Part shown: positions 10,643-18,829 of the stretch, one piece after another
Numbering within the stretch: position 1 is the stretch's first letter
Layout of the letters: each line of letters opens with the position of its first letter
Assembly (NCBI GenBank): GCA_963835735.1
Contig: CAWIGP010000002.1
Location: forward strand, 1,178,001-1,242,000
Reading direction: 5' to 3'
Length of the DNA stretch: 64,000 nt
Source: DASQMT01 sp963835735
Lineage (GTDB): Bacteria; Actinomycetota; Thermoleophilia; Solirubrobacterales; Solirubrobacteraceae
Notes under the pieces: model-generated
What the model saw: only the letters and a program-made list of their open reading frames with translations
Database searches by the model: none
Told to the model about the DNA's origin: nothing
Made by a program: the position numbers and the translations under genes

Positions 10643-11442
10643 GCGACCACGTCCTCGATCCGGTGCGGCCCGCCCGCTCGCGGACGCACGGGCGGGTGGC
10701 CTGGCGGACGGCTGCCTGGCGCCAGTATCGGCTCGAGCGCAAGATGTTCTGGCGCAACCCGAGCGCCGCGTTCTTCAACTTCCTGCTGCCGCTGCTGTTC
10801 CTGGCGCTGTTCGGGGCGATCTTCTCCGGCGAGGACGAGAACCTGCAGGTGATCGTGCCGGGGATCGCCGGCCTGGCGGTGATGTCGACGACGTTCTCGG
10901 CGCTGGCGATGAACATCACCTACCTGCGCGAGTCGGGCGTGCTGAAGCGGATCCACGGGACGCCGCTTCCGACGTCGGCCTACCTCGCCGGGATCGCGGG
11001 CAACGCGATCACGAACACCGCGCTCCAGGTCGCGCTGATCACGGTCGCCGGCAGCGCCGTATTCGGGCTCGACTGGCCGCAGCACTGGCTCGAGCTCGTC
11101 GTCTTCGTCGTGCTGGGGGTGGCGTGCTTCGCGTCGCTCGGCGTCGCGCTGGCGCACGCGATCCCGAACTTCGACTCCGCCCCCGCCTACGTCAACGCGG
11201 TGTTCCTGCCGGTGATCTTCATCTCCGGGGTCTTCTACGACGCCGACGACGCCCCCGAGTTCCTGCGCGGGATCGCCGAGGCGCTGCCGCTCAAGCACCT
11301 GATCGACGGGCTGTCGGGGGCGATGGTGTCCGGTGCCGGGCTGGCGGACAACGTGCCGGCGCTGTTGGTGCTGTTGCTGTGGGGCGTGGTCGGCGCGGTG
11401 CTCGCGGTCCGCGGGTTCTCGTGGGATGCGCGGCGGGGTTGA
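10639..11442 (+). CDS. ABC-2 type exporter permease
   Basis: Membrane partner of the preceding ATPase, 267 residues. A soluble, Arg-rich N-terminus leads into six predicted membrane helices; the first contains FFNFLLPLLFLALFGAIF. The region ESGVLKRIHGTPLPTSAYL is the conserved cytoplasmic coupling loop of ABC-2 permeases, and a late GVFYDADDAPEFLRGIAEAL segment is also typical. The start ATG overlaps the upstream stop (ATGA). The gene is followed directly by a long inverted-repeat element and a convergent regulator gene. Confidence 0.92.
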   Translation: MSDHVLDPVRPARSRTHGRVAWRTAAWRQYRLERKMFWRNPSAAFFNFLLPLLFLALFGAIFSGEDENLQVIVPGIAGLAVMSTTFSALAMNITYLRESGVLKRIHGTPLPTSAYLAGIAGNAITNTALQVALITVAGSAVFGLDWPQHWLELVVFVVLGVACFASLGVALAHAIPNFDSAPAYVNAVFLPVIFISGVFYDADDAPEFLRGIAEALPLKHLIDGLSGAMVSGAGLADNVPALLVLLLWGVVGAVLAVRGFSWDARRG

Positions 11443-11451
11443 TTCTCGTTT

Positions 11452-11653
11452 AACTGCGGGCATTGAAGAGGGGCGCGGGGCGTGGGTGCGTTTCCGCGGA
11501 AACGTCCCGTGCTCGATGCGGGGCGACTTAGGGTCGAATGGCGCCCTTAAAGCGCCCCACGTCGATGCGGGGCGGGCTGATCTCGCTATGCGTGATCCGC
11601 CCGCCCCACGTGAGCGCCGCCACCATCCGGGCTCGCCTTCAATGCCCGCAGTT
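11452..11653. repeat. long inverted-repeat element, copy 1
   Basis: A 202-bp intergenic element bounded by a perfect 17-base inverted repeat, AACTGCGGGCATTGAAG at 11452-11468 and its complement at 11637-11653. Inside are further hairpins, for example around TTTCCGCGGAAA (11491-11502) and between GGGGCG and CGCCCC blocks (11519-11556, 11568-11609). It lies between the convergent ABC permease and MocR-type genes, so it may act as a two-way terminator. Related copies are at 21171-21311 and 49078-49275; copy 3 resembles the reverse complement of this one internally (shared GGCGCTCACGTGGGGCGG). Confidence 0.85.
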
Positions 11654-11673
11654 GACCTACACCGACGCCGCGC

Positions 11674-13053
11674 TCACCGCACCGACGCGAGCACCCGCAC
11701 CCCCTCGGCGAGCCGCGCCGGCGGCTCCGCCGCGAACGTGAGCCGCATGAACGGCGCCGGCGGCTCGGCCGGGAACCACGGCCGCCCCGCGAACACCCTG
11801 GCGCCGGCGCGGTAGGACCGCTCGGCCAGCGCCACGTCGTCCTCGCCCGGGTCGAGCCGCGCCCAGACGTGCATCCCGCCCGACGGCGGCGTCAGCCTGC
11901 CGGCGCCCAGCTCGCGGTCGACGGCGGCGACGAGCGCGTCGCGCCGCTCGTGCAACGCGGTGCGGAGCCGCCTCAGGTGGCGCGGCCAGGCGGGCGCTCC
12001 CAGGAGCTCGATCGCGGCCTCCTGCAGCGGGCCTGGGACGAAGAAGTCCTCCACGACACGGGCGGCGCGCAGCCGCGCGTACGCCGGGCCGCGGGCTGCG
12101 ATCGCGCCGATCCGCAGGCCGGGCGCAACGATCTTCGTCAGCGACGTGATGTGCACGACGTGGCCGTCGGGGTCGTCGTGCGCCAGCGGCGGGGGCGGCG
12201 GCGCGAACGCGAGGTCGCGTACCGGATCGTCCTCGACCAGGAACGCGCCGGCGGCGCGGACGGCGGCGAGCACGCCGGCGCGCCGCTCCGGCGCGAGCAC
12301 CGCTCCGTGCGGGTTGGCGAACGTCGGCTGGAGATAGACGAGCCGCGCGCCGGAGCTGGCGAGCGCGTCGGCGAGCAGGTCGGGCCGGATCCCGTCGCGG
12401 TCGCTCGGGACCGGCACCGGTAGGAGGTTCGCGGCGCGGGCCGCGACCAGCGCCCCGAGGTAGGTCGGGGACTCCACGACGACGGCCCCGCCCGGCGGCG
12501 CCAGCCCGCGCAGGCACGCGGTGAGCGCGGCCTGTCCGCCGCCGACGACGATCATGTCCTCGGCCGTGTGGCCGCCGCCGAGCCGTCCGGCGTGCAGCGC
12601 GCGCAGCGGCGCGAGTCCTTCCGAGGGCATCGCGGCCCAGGCGCCGGGCCGCCGCGCGGCGCGGCTCAGCGCCTGGCCCAACGCGCCGGACGGCTGTAGC
12701 TCGTCGGGCAGATAGCCGTTGGACAACAGCAGCATCCCGGGCGGCGGTGGCCGCAGCAGGTGCTCGAGCGCCTCCGCGTCGAGCATCCGCGCGCCGAGCG
12801 CGACCGTCTGCCACGCGTGATCGGGCGCCGGGCGGGCGGCCGGTCGCGGCGCGACGAAGGTCCCGCGCCCGGGTCGCGCCTCGACCAGCCCGCGCCGCGC
12901 GAGCAGGTGAACCGCGCGCTGAACGGTCGCCGGCCCGGCGCCGTGTCGCCGCATCAGCTCGCGCACCGACGGCAGGCGGTCGCCCGGCCTGCCGGCGGCC
13001 GCCGCGGCCTCCAGTTCCTTCACCAGCGCACGTGCAGTGTTACTCTCGGGCAT
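11674..13053 (-). CDS. MocR/PdxR-type regulator (GntR HTH fused to aminotransferase)
   Basis: 459 residues from ATG 13053. Residues 1-75 form a winged-helix GntR domain (RLPSVRELMRRHGAGPATVQ, GLVEARPGRGTFV). The rest is a fold-type I aminotransferase domain with HITSLTKIVAPGLRIG, holding the expected PLP-binding Lys. Proteins of this architecture use PLP or an amino-compound as effector and often control a neighbouring transporter. Here the neighbour is a divergent EamA exporter gene, and a near-perfect inverted repeat (13036-13072) straddles this start codon. A longer frame to 13194 would run through the repeat and lacks family similarity. Confidence 0.9.
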   Translation of the reverse strand: MPESNTARALVKELEAAAAAGRPGDRLPSVRELMRRHGAGPATVQRAVHLLARRGLVEARPGRGTFVAPRPAARPAPDHAWQTVALGARMLDAEALEHLLRPPPPGMLLLSNGYLPDELQPSGALGQALSRAARRPGAWAAMPSEGLAPLRALHAGRLGGGHTAEDMIVVGGGQAALTACLRGLAPPGGAVVVESPTYLGALVAARAANLLPVPVPSDRDGIRPDLLADALASSGARLVYLQPTFANPHGAVLAPERRAGVLAAVRAAGAFLVEDDPVRDLAFAPPPPPLAHDDPDGHVVHITSLTKIVAPGLRIGAIAARGPAYARLRAARVVEDFFVPGPLQEAAIELLGAPAWPRHLRRLRTALHERRDALVAAVDRELGAGRLTPPSGGMHVWARLDPGEDDVALAERSYRAGARVFAGRPWFPAEPPAPFMRLTFAAEPPARLAEGVRVLASVR

Positions 13054-13072
13054 GAGGACTTCCAGTAACGCT
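13036..13072. promoter_or_regulatory. putative operator of the MocR-type regulator
   Basis: Half-sites AGTGTTACT (13036-13044) and AGTAACGCT (13064-13072) form an inverted repeat with one mismatch and a 19-base spacer. The site covers the start codon of the regulator gene and lies just before the preferred ATG (13088) of the divergent transporter. Binding would block both genes. Inference from symmetry and position. Confidence 0.5.
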
Positions 13073-13087
13073 ATCGCGCCCGGAGCG

Positions 13088-14038
13088 ATGACGCGAACGG
13101 GTGAGGCGCGCGACGAGGCCGCGCCGCGCCGCGCGCCCGGACTCGTGCTCGGGTGTCTGGGCATCCTCGGCTTCTCGTTCTCGTTCCCCGCCACGAAGCT
13201 GGCGCTCGACGGCTTCGACCCGTGGCTCGTCGCGTTCGGGCGCGCCGCGCTCGCCGGTCTGCTCGCCGGCGCCTACCTCGCCGCCGTCCGCGCCCCCGTG
13301 CCCGGCGCCGGCCACCGGTGGCGGCTGCTGATCGTCGCCGCGGGCGTGATCGTCGGCTTCCCGCTGTTCACCAGCATTGCGCTCGTCACGAGCGACTCCG
13401 CCCATGGCGCGATCGTGATCGCCGTCCTGCCCGGCGCCACCGCCCTGGCCGCCGTCGCCCGCGCGGGCGAGCGGCCGGGGCCGGCGTTCTGGCTGGCGGC
13501 CGTTGCCGGGCTCGGCATCGTGCTCGCGTTCGTCCTGCACGAGGCGTCGGGTGCGCTCACCGCCGCCGACGCGTTCCTGCTCCTCGGGACCGCCTGCTGC
13601 GCGCTCGGATACGCCGAGGGCGGCGCGCTGTCGCGCGAGCTCGGCGGCGCGCGGACGATCAGCTGGGCGCTCGTGTTATCGCTTCCGCTCACTGTTCTGG
13701 TAACGCTGATCGTGGCCGCGACCAGCACTGCGGAGCCCCATGCGACAGCGATCCTCGGGCTGGCGTACGTCGCGGCGATCTCGATGTTCCTCGCGTTCTT
13801 CGCCTGGTACGCAGGCCTGGCGCGCGGCGGCGTCGCCAAGGTCGGCCAGGTGCAGCTTGTCCAGCCGCTGCTCACGGTGCTGCTGAGCGCGCTGGTGCTG
13901 GGCGAGGCACTCACTCCCGGCATGCTGCCGGCCGGCATCGGCGTGCTCGCGTGCGTGGCTGCCACTCAGCGGGCACGGGTCAGGCCACGACGAGCGCGGG
14001 CGGCGCCGGCCCGCGAAGCTGCGCGGGCACGGACCTGA
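13088..14038 (+). CDS. EamA/DMT-family transporter
   Basis: A 316-residue membrane protein from ATG 13088 with ten predicted helices in two five-helix EamA repeats. Typical pieces are LGCLGILGFSFSFPATKLAL in helix 1 and QLVQPLLTVLLSALVLGEAL near the second repeat end. Members export amino acids, metabolites or drugs. An upstream in-frame ATG at 13052 would translate through the putative operator, so the later start is preferred. The pairing with a MocR-type regulator suggests control by an amino compound or B6 vitamer. The last 20 residues are Arg/Ala-rich. Confidence 0.88.
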   Translation: MTRTGEARDEAAPRRAPGLVLGCLGILGFSFSFPATKLALDGFDPWLVAFGRAALAGLLAGAYLAAVRAPVPGAGHRWRLLIVAAGVIVGFPLFTSIALVTSDSAHGAIVIAVLPGATALAAVARAGERPGPAFWLAAVAGLGIVLAFVLHEASGALTAADAFLLLGTACCALGYAEGGALSRELGGARTISWALVLSLPLTVLVTLIVAATSTAEPHATAILGLAYVAAISMFLAFFAWYAGLARGGVAKVGQVQLVQPLLTVLLSALVLGEALTPGMLPAGIGVLACVAATQRARVRPRRARAAPAREAARART

Positions 14039-14083
14039 GCGGCGACCGCTCCCTGCTCGCCGAACACGTCACCGCGCCGATGC

Positions 14084-14089
14084 TATACA
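14084..14089 (+). promoter_or_regulatory. putative -10 box (TATACA), leaderless
   Basis: TATACA ends seven bases before the GTG at 14097, placing transcription start at about the start codon. No ribosome binding site is seen. Part of the window-wide TAnnnT pattern. Confidence 0.5.
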
Positions 14090-14096
14090 CGCCTCG

Positions 14097-14792
14097 GTGA
14101 TCGCCCTGCTCTACGACGTGCACGGCAACCGGCTCGCGCTCGAGGCCGTCGTCGCCGACGCGCGGGCGCAGGGCGCGGAGAGCTGGATCCTCGGCGGCGA
14201 CTACACGCTGTTCGGCCCTGAGCCGGACGGGACGCTGGAGCTGCTGCGCACGCTCGCGCCCGCGATCTGGATCCGCGGCAACGGGGAGCGCTGGACCGCG
14301 CACCCGGACGCCGCGCCCGACAACCCCGTCGTGCCGGCGGCGATCGCCGCGTGCCGGGAGACGCTCGGCGACGCGGTCGTGGCCGAGCTCGACGGGCTGC
14401 CGGAACAGGCGCTGCACAAGGACACGCGCTACGTGCACGCCTCGCCCGTCTCCGACGTCCGGTCGTTCTTCCCGCAGCCCGCCGAGGACGAGCAGGAGCT
14501 GCTCGACGACGTCACGGAGCCGCGGCTCGGCTTCGGCCACACCCACCTCGCGTTCCGCCGCATCTCGGCGACGCGCGGGATCGAGCTCGTGAACCCGGGC
14601 TCGGTCGGGCTGCCGTTCGACGGCGATCAGCGCGCCGCTTACGCGCTCGTCCACGCCGACCGCCGCGTCGAGCAGCGCCGGCTGCCGTACGACCACGGCG
14701 CGAGCGCCGCCAGGATGCGCGAGCGCTGGCCGGGTGCCGGGTGGGCCGACACGGTCGCGCGCCGGATCGAGCAGGCGCGCATGGACGTCTGA
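14097..14792 (+). CDS. YfcE-like metallophosphoesterase
   Basis: 231-residue calcineurin-like phosphoesterase. Metal-site motifs are LLYDVHGN (residues 4-11), LGGDYTLFG, IRGNGE, and a late GFGHTHLAF, all expected for the MPP fold; the second motif has GGDY in place of the common GDxx. Small MPP proteins of this kind act as phosphodiesterases or diadenosine-polyphosphate hydrolases; substrate unknown. GTG start at 14097 with a TATACA box seven bases upstream. Its TGA overlaps the ATG of the histidine ammonia-lyase gene by one base (TGATG), so the two are coupled. Confidence 0.88.
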   Translation: MIALLYDVHGNRLALEAVVADARAQGAESWILGGDYTLFGPEPDGTLELLRTLAPAIWIRGNGERWTAHPDAAPDNPVVPAAIAACRETLGDAVVAELDGLPEQALHKDTRYVHASPVSDVRSFFPQPAEDEQELLDDVTEPRLGFGHTHLAFRRISATRGIELVNPGSVGLPFDGDQRAAYALVHADRRVEQRRLPYDHGASAARMRERWPGAGWADTVARRIEQARMDV

Positions 14793-16267
14793 TGCCGACG
14801 CTCGCGCAGCTCGAGGCGGTCGCGCGCGGCGCCGCGCCGCCGCCGCTGGAGCCCGCCGACCACGAGCGGATCGCCGCCGGGCGTTCCGCGGTGGAGGAGG
14901 CGCTGGACGGCGGGCGCGTCGTGTACGGCGTCAGCACCGGCTTCGGCCAGCTCGCCTCGGTGCGGATCGACGCCGCCGACGCCGCCCAGCTGCAGGTCAA
15001 CCTGCTCCGCTCGCACGCGGTCGGCTCCGGCGAGCCGCTCGACGCCGAGATCGTGCGCGGCATGGTGCTCCTGCTGGCGTCCTCGCTGCGGCGCGGGCAT
15101 TCGGGCGTGCGGGTGGAGCTGGTCGAGCTGCTGCTCGGGCTGCTCGAGCACGACGTCGTGCCGGTCGTCCCCAGCCGCGGCTCGGTCGGGTCCAGCGGCG
15201 ACCTCGCCCCGCTCGCCCATCTCGCACTCGTCCTGATCGGCGAGGGCGAGGCGCTCGCCGGCGGCGAGCGGATGCCGGGCGCGGCCGCGCTCGCGCGCGC
15301 CGGGCTCTCCCCTGTCGCGCTGCAGGCGAAGGAGGGGCTCGCGCTGATCAACGGGACGCACCTGATGGCGGCGGCGGGTGGGCTGGCGCTGCGCGACGCG
15401 CGGCGCGTGCTCGACGCCGCCGTGGTCGCGGTCGCGCTGTCACTGGAGGCGTTCAAGGGCTCGACCGTGCCGTTCGACGAGCGCCTGCACGCGGTCCGCG
15501 GCCAGCCGGGTCCGTCGCAGGTGGCCGCGCGGTTGCGGAGGCTGCTGGCCGGCTCGCCGGTGGTGGCCTCGCACGCGGACTGCGGCCGCGTGCAGGACCC
15601 ATACACGCTGCGCTGCGCGCCCCAGGTGCTCGGCGCGGTCGCCGACGCGCTCGACTACGTGGAGGGCGCGCTGGAGCGCGAGCTGGGCGCGGTGACCGAC
15701 AACCCGCTCGTGTTCGAGGACGAGATCCTGTCGGGCGGCAACTTCCACGGCCAGCCGCTCTCGCTCCCGCTCGACCACCTGGCGCTGGCGATGACCGAGC
15801 TGGCCGGCTTCGCCGAGCGCCGCATCTACGCGCTGCTCACGCCGAGCTACGCCGAGCTGCCGGCGTTCCTGACGCCGCGGCCCGGCCTCTCGTCGGGCCT
15901 GATGATCGCCCAGTACGCGGCGGCCGCGCTCGTCAACGAGTGCCAGGTGCTCGCGCATCCCGCCGGCGCCGGGTCGATTCCCACGTCCGCGGGGATGGAG
16001 GACTTCAACTCGATGGGCGCGCTGGCGGCGCTGAAGGCGCGCACGGTCGTCGGGCATGCCGCGCACGTCGTGGCGACCGAGCTGATCTGCGCCTGCCAGG
16101 GGCTGGAGTTCCACCGGCCGCTGCGCTCGACCGAGGTGCTGGAGGGCGCGCTCGCGCGCGTGCGCGATCGCGTGCCGCGGCTGGAGGAGGACCGCAGCCT
16201 TGCGGGCGAGCTCGACGCGCTCGCCGGCGCGCTGCGGACCGGCGCGCTGACGTTCGACGCAACCTGA
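14792..16267 (+). CDS. hutH: histidine ammonia-lyase (aromatic amino acid lyase)
   Basis: 491 residues. Converts histidine to urocanate and ammonia, the first step of histidine degradation. The active-site signature is GSVGSSGDLAPLAHL, with the triad that forms the MIO cofactor at residues 134-136 reading Ser-Ser-Gly rather than the commoner Ala-Ser-Gly. The early Tyr loop VVYGVSTGFGQLA, the central SGGNFHGQPLSLPLDHLALA and the late GSIPTSAGMEDFNSMG are conserved. Other hut genes are absent, so a different aromatic lyase role cannot be excluded. The stop codon lies inside a 31-base palindrome. Confidence 0.9.
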   Translation: MPTLAQLEAVARGAAPPPLEPADHERIAAGRSAVEEALDGGRVVYGVSTGFGQLASVRIDAADAAQLQVNLLRSHAVGSGEPLDAEIVRGMVLLLASSLRRGHSGVRVELVELLLGLLEHDVVPVVPSRGSVGSSGDLAPLAHLALVLIGEGEALAGGERMPGAAALARAGLSPVALQAKEGLALINGTHLMAAAGGLALRDARRVLDAAVVAVALSLEAFKGSTVPFDERLHAVRGQPGPSQVAARLRRLLAGSPVVASHADCGRVQDPYTLRCAPQVLGAVADALDYVEGALERELGAVTDNPLVFEDEILSGGNFHGQPLSLPLDHLALAMTELAGFAERRIYALLTPSYAELPAFLTPRPGLSSGLMIAQYAAAALVNECQVLAHPAGAGSIPTSAGMEDFNSMGALAALKARTVVGHAAHVVATELICACQGLEFHRPLRSTEVLEGALARVRDRVPRLEEDRSLAGELDALAGALRTGALTFDAT

Positions 16268-16291
16268 AGAGGGACTGTCCCGCTTTAGGTT
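16261..16291. repeat. 31-bp palindromic repeat, copy A
   Basis: Arms AACCTGAA and TTTAGGTT flank a GGGACTGTCCC core, giving an imperfect palindrome. It includes the hutH stop codon. A copy with 28 of 31 identical bases is at 34159-34189 inside a coding region. It may act as a terminator here. Confidence 0.8.
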
Positions 16292-16294
16292 TGG

Positions 16295-16313
16295 AACCCC
16301 TCCGGGGTATACT
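16295..16313 (+). promoter_or_regulatory. putative CsoR operator and -10 box
   Basis: ACCCCTCCGGGGT (16296-16308) is a symmetric C-run/G-run of the kind bound by CsoR repressors. It abuts and overlaps TATACT (16308-16313), a strong -10 box seven bases before the GTG of csoR. Repressor bound here would cover the promoter, consistent with autoregulation. Confidence 0.6.
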
Positions 16314-16320
16314 CGGCGGC

Positions 16321-16596
16321 GTGCCCGCCTACTCCGCCACCAAACCCCAGCTCCTCGCCCGCCTGAAGCGCATCGAGGGTCAGACCCGCGGCGTGCAGAA
16401 GATGGTCGAGGACGACCGCTACTGCATCGACGTCCTGACCCAGATCAGCGCGATCCAGGCCGCGCTCGACAAGGTCGCGCTCGGCCTGCTCGACGAGCAC
16501 GTCAAGCACTGCGTCGTCGAGGGCAAGGGCCCCGGCAGCCAGGAGGAGCTGACCGAAGAGATGATGGGCGCGATCGGGCGCCTTCTGGCGCGCTGA
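16321..16596 (+). CDS. csoR: CsoR-type copper-sensing repressor
   Basis: 91 residues, four-helix CsoR/RcnR family repressor that leaves DNA when Cu(I) binds. The ligand set is complete for a copper sensor: Cys35 (in DRYCIDVL), His60 and Cys64 (in DEHVKHCVV), spaced Cys-x24-His-x3-Cys. The DNA-binding surface includes RLKRIEGQTRGVQKMV. GTG start at 16321, with a G/C-run operator over its -10 box. No copper ATPase or chaperone gene is near, so its targets are elsewhere. The gene is convergent with the MBL-fold gene, one base separating the stops. Confidence 0.93.
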   Translation: MPAYSATKPQLLARLKRIEGQTRGVQKMVEDDRYCIDVLTQISAIQAALDKVALGLLDEHVKHCVVEGKGPGSQEELTEEMMGAIGRLLAR

Positions 16597-16597
16597 T

Positions 16598-17398
16598 CTA
16601 ACGGTCGAGTCGAGCGTTAGTCTCGACCTCGGTCGCGACGCCGAGCGGCAGCCAGCGGACCGACCGCCGGACCTCCTCGGGGGCAGAGGAGAATTCGCGC
16701 TCGATCGCCTCCCGTCCCTCGCGGAAGTGCTGCCAGCCTTCGTAGTGGATCGGGATCGCGACGCGCGGGCGCAGCAGGCGGCACAGCTCGACGGCCTCGC
16801 GCGCGGTCATCGTGTAGCGCAGCGGCCCCGTGATCGGGAACTGCACGCCGCCGAGGTGCAACAGCGCGACGTCGACGCGGACGCGCTCGGCGACCTGCCG
16901 CAGCCCGTCGTAGAGGACGGAGTCGCCGGAGATCCACAGTGCGTCGGGCTCCTGGCCGTCCCAACGGAGGGCGAAGCCGATCACCTCGCCGACGATCGGG
17001 TGCGTCAGCGGCGGCCCGTGGCGGCAGGGCGTCGCGGTGACCTCGATTGCCGGGCGGCCCGGCGCCTCGAGCCGGGTCGTCTGCCATGGCTCGAGACCTC
17101 GCGCGCCGCCCCCGAGCCGCTTCGCACCCGGCGCGGTCGTCACGACCGCGCCGGCCGACGGCAGCAGCGCGCGCCCGGCGGCGTCGAGGTTGTCGCCATG
17201 GTGGTCGTGGCTGAGCAGGACCGCGTCGATCGGTCCCAGCTCGGCGGCCGGCACCGCCGGGCCGGCGAGCTTGCGCGACGATGTCCCCCAGCCGAACGCG
17301 TACCTGCCGCCGGGGGCGTCGAACGTCGGGTCGGTCAGCAGCCGCCAGCCCTCGACCTCGATCAGGACAGTGGGACCGCCGATGTGGGTGATCCTCAC
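16598..17398 (-). CDS. MBL-fold metal-dependent hydrolase (UlaG/YfhI-like)
   Basis: 266 residues from GTG 17398. Metallo-beta-lactamase fold with the zinc motif LLSHDHHGDNLD (HxHxDN variant), PCRHGPP, the strand ALWISGDSVLYDG and the late IPIHYEGWQHF. This group resembles UlaG and N-acyl-phosphatidylethanolamine phospholipase-like enzymes; substrate unknown. The GTG overlaps the TGA of the alpha/beta hydrolase upstream by four bases, so the pair is coupled. The longer frame up to 17770 runs antisense-like through the neighbouring gene and has no similarity. Confidence 0.88.
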   Translation of the reverse strand: MRITHIGGPTVLIEVEGWRLLTDPTFDAPGGRYAFGWGTSSRKLAGPAVPAAELGPIDAVLLSHDHHGDNLDAAGRALLPSAGAVVTTAPGAKRLGGGARGLEPWQTTRLEAPGRPAIEVTATPCRHGPPLTHPIVGEVIGFALRWDGQEPDALWISGDSVLYDGLRQVAERVRVDVALLHLGGVQFPITGPLRYTMTAREAVELCRLLRPRVAIPIHYEGWQHFREGREAIEREFSSAPEEVRRSVRWLPLGVATEVETNARLDR

Positions 17399-18207
17399 AC
17401 CGCGCTCGACGGCCTGGCGTGGCTGCGCGCCCACTCCAGCGCGTAGTCGGCGACCTGCTCCCAGTTGTGCCACGCCGGCAGCAGGTGCGGGCCCTCGAAC
17501 TCCTTGACCTCGGTGACGGTGTCCGACTTGTAGTGCTTGGCGTTGGACCGCTGGATCGACGGCGGCATAAGGTGATCCTCGCTGCCCGAGATGAACAGGA
17601 GCGGTGCGCGGTCGTCGTTCTCGTAGTTGACGTGGGTGTCGTCGGGCCCGGGGTGGATGTTGGCCAGCGCGCTGCCCCAGAAGATCTCGCCGGACGCCGG
17701 GATGTGGTAGCGCTCGTACAGCGCGCGGGACTCCTCTTCCCCGAACGTGTTCGTGAACGTGTAGTGCCACTGGTTCAACGTCAACCCGACCGCGCGGTGG
17801 CGGTTCGCCGGGTTCTTGAGCACCGGGAACGAGGCCCGCACCTGCGACAGCGGCACGCGCTTGACGCCCTCGGTCGGCGCCGAGTTGACCGCCACGCCGG
17901 CCGCGCCGAAGCCGTGGTCGAGCAGGATCTGCACGAACACCCCGCCGGCGGAATGGCCGATCAGGATCGGCGGCGTGTCGAGCTCGCCGACGACGGCCTC
18001 GAGGTGCGCCATGATCTGCGGGACGGTTACGGCCTCGATCGGCGACGGGTCGGCGTTGAGTGCCTCGACCTCCACCTCGAACCCCGGATACGCGGGCGCG
18101 AGGACGCGGTAGCCGGCGTTCTCGTAGCGCGTGATCCAGTGCTCCCAGCTGCGCGGGGTCACCCAGAACCCATGGACCAGCACGACGGTGTCGGGAGTGG
18201 GAGTCAT
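17395..18207 (-). CDS. alpha/beta hydrolase
   Basis: 270 residues from ATG 18207, preceded by a good ribosome binding site (GGAAGGA, seven bases away). Catalytic triad candidates: nucleophile Ser in LIGHSAGGVFVQ, Asp in ISGSEDHLMPP, His in FEGPHLLPAWH. The oxyanion motif VLVHGFWVTPRSWEHW is typical. Resembles the EstC-like or haloperoxidase-type esterases. It is coupled to the downstream MBL hydrolase through a GTGA overlap, suggesting successive action on one substrate. An upstream in-frame ATG at 18255 would bypass the ribosome binding site. Confidence 0.88.
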   Translation of the reverse strand: MTPTPDTVVLVHGFWVTPRSWEHWITRYENAGYRVLAPAYPGFEVEVEALNADPSPIEAVTVPQIMAHLEAVVGELDTPPILIGHSAGGVFVQILLDHGFGAAGVAVNSAPTEGVKRVPLSQVRASFPVLKNPANRHRAVGLTLNQWHYTFTNTFGEEESRALYERYHIPASGEIFWGSALANIHPGPDDTHVNYENDDRAPLLFISGSEDHLMPPSIQRSNAKHYKSDTVTEVKEFEGPHLLPAWHNWEQVADYALEWARSHARPSSAV

Positions 18208-18306
18208 CGAGGCTTCCTTCCGGTCGGAGTGGCCCGACGATATAGGCCCCGGCAAGCCACGCGCGCTTCGGTCAGATGACTCCAGGCAAACACTCGGCTG
18301 AGGCGC

Positions 18307-18807
18307 TCAGTCGGCCGGCGCGCAGCCGGGCCCCCAGTAGCCCGCGACCCCGAGCCGGTCGGGGTCGACGGCCGCTCCGGCCAGGAAGCGCCCGCCGAGC
18401 GTACGCAGCGTCACGTCGCCGTCGGCGAAGTCCACGAGCACGGCGGGAGGCAAGTCGCAGCGTACGAGCGTCCTGCCCACGCGCCCGGTCCGCGTGGCGG
18501 CGGCACGCGGCGCCGCGGCCGGCCGCCCCGGATCGCACGCGCGGTTGACCACCGCCCGGGTCGGCGCGACCGACGCGAGCACTCTCTCCGGCGTGCTCAC
18601 GGAGACCTCACCGTCCTCGCTGATGTCGAGCTGGATGCGCTGCTCGGTCGGGCAGCGCCACACACCGTCGCCGGCCGGGACGAACGGCGAGCGCGCATCG
18701 GGCGAACGCAGCTCGCCTGACACGATGCGACGCTCGGGCGCCGGGCGCTCGGCCGGCGGATCGGACGAGCCGCCGCAACCGGCGACCGCCACAAGCCCGG
18801 CCGGCAC
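18307..18807 (-). CDS. putative lipoprotein of unknown function
   Basis: 166 residues from GTG 18807. The very short N-terminus PAGLVAVAGCGGSS has a lipobox-like end, although the hydrophobic stretch is shorter than a normal signal peptide and a longer start could be missing. The rest has two or three Cys (DGVWRCPTEQ, RACDPGRP, LVRCDLPP, GPGCAPAD) that may pair in disulfides. I do not recognise the family. It lies 22 bases downstream of rpiB on the same strand, so it could be the last gene of the sugar cluster. Confidence 0.55.
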   Translation of the reverse strand: MPAGLVAVAGCGGSSDPPAERPAPERRIVSGELRSPDARSPFVPAGDGVWRCPTEQRIQLDISEDGEVSVSTPERVLASVAPTRAVVNRACDPGRPAAAPRAAATRTGRVGRTLVRCDLPPAVLVDFADGDVTLRTLGGRFLAGAAVDPDRLGVAGYWGPGCAPAD

Positions 18808-18829
18808 CAGCGCGCCGCGCCGGACGATC

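Noticed and set aside
11452..11653. Insertion sequence interpretation of the inverted-repeat elements
   Set aside because: Too short for a transposase gene and without obvious target-site duplications; a non-autonomous element remains possible and is reported as a repeat.
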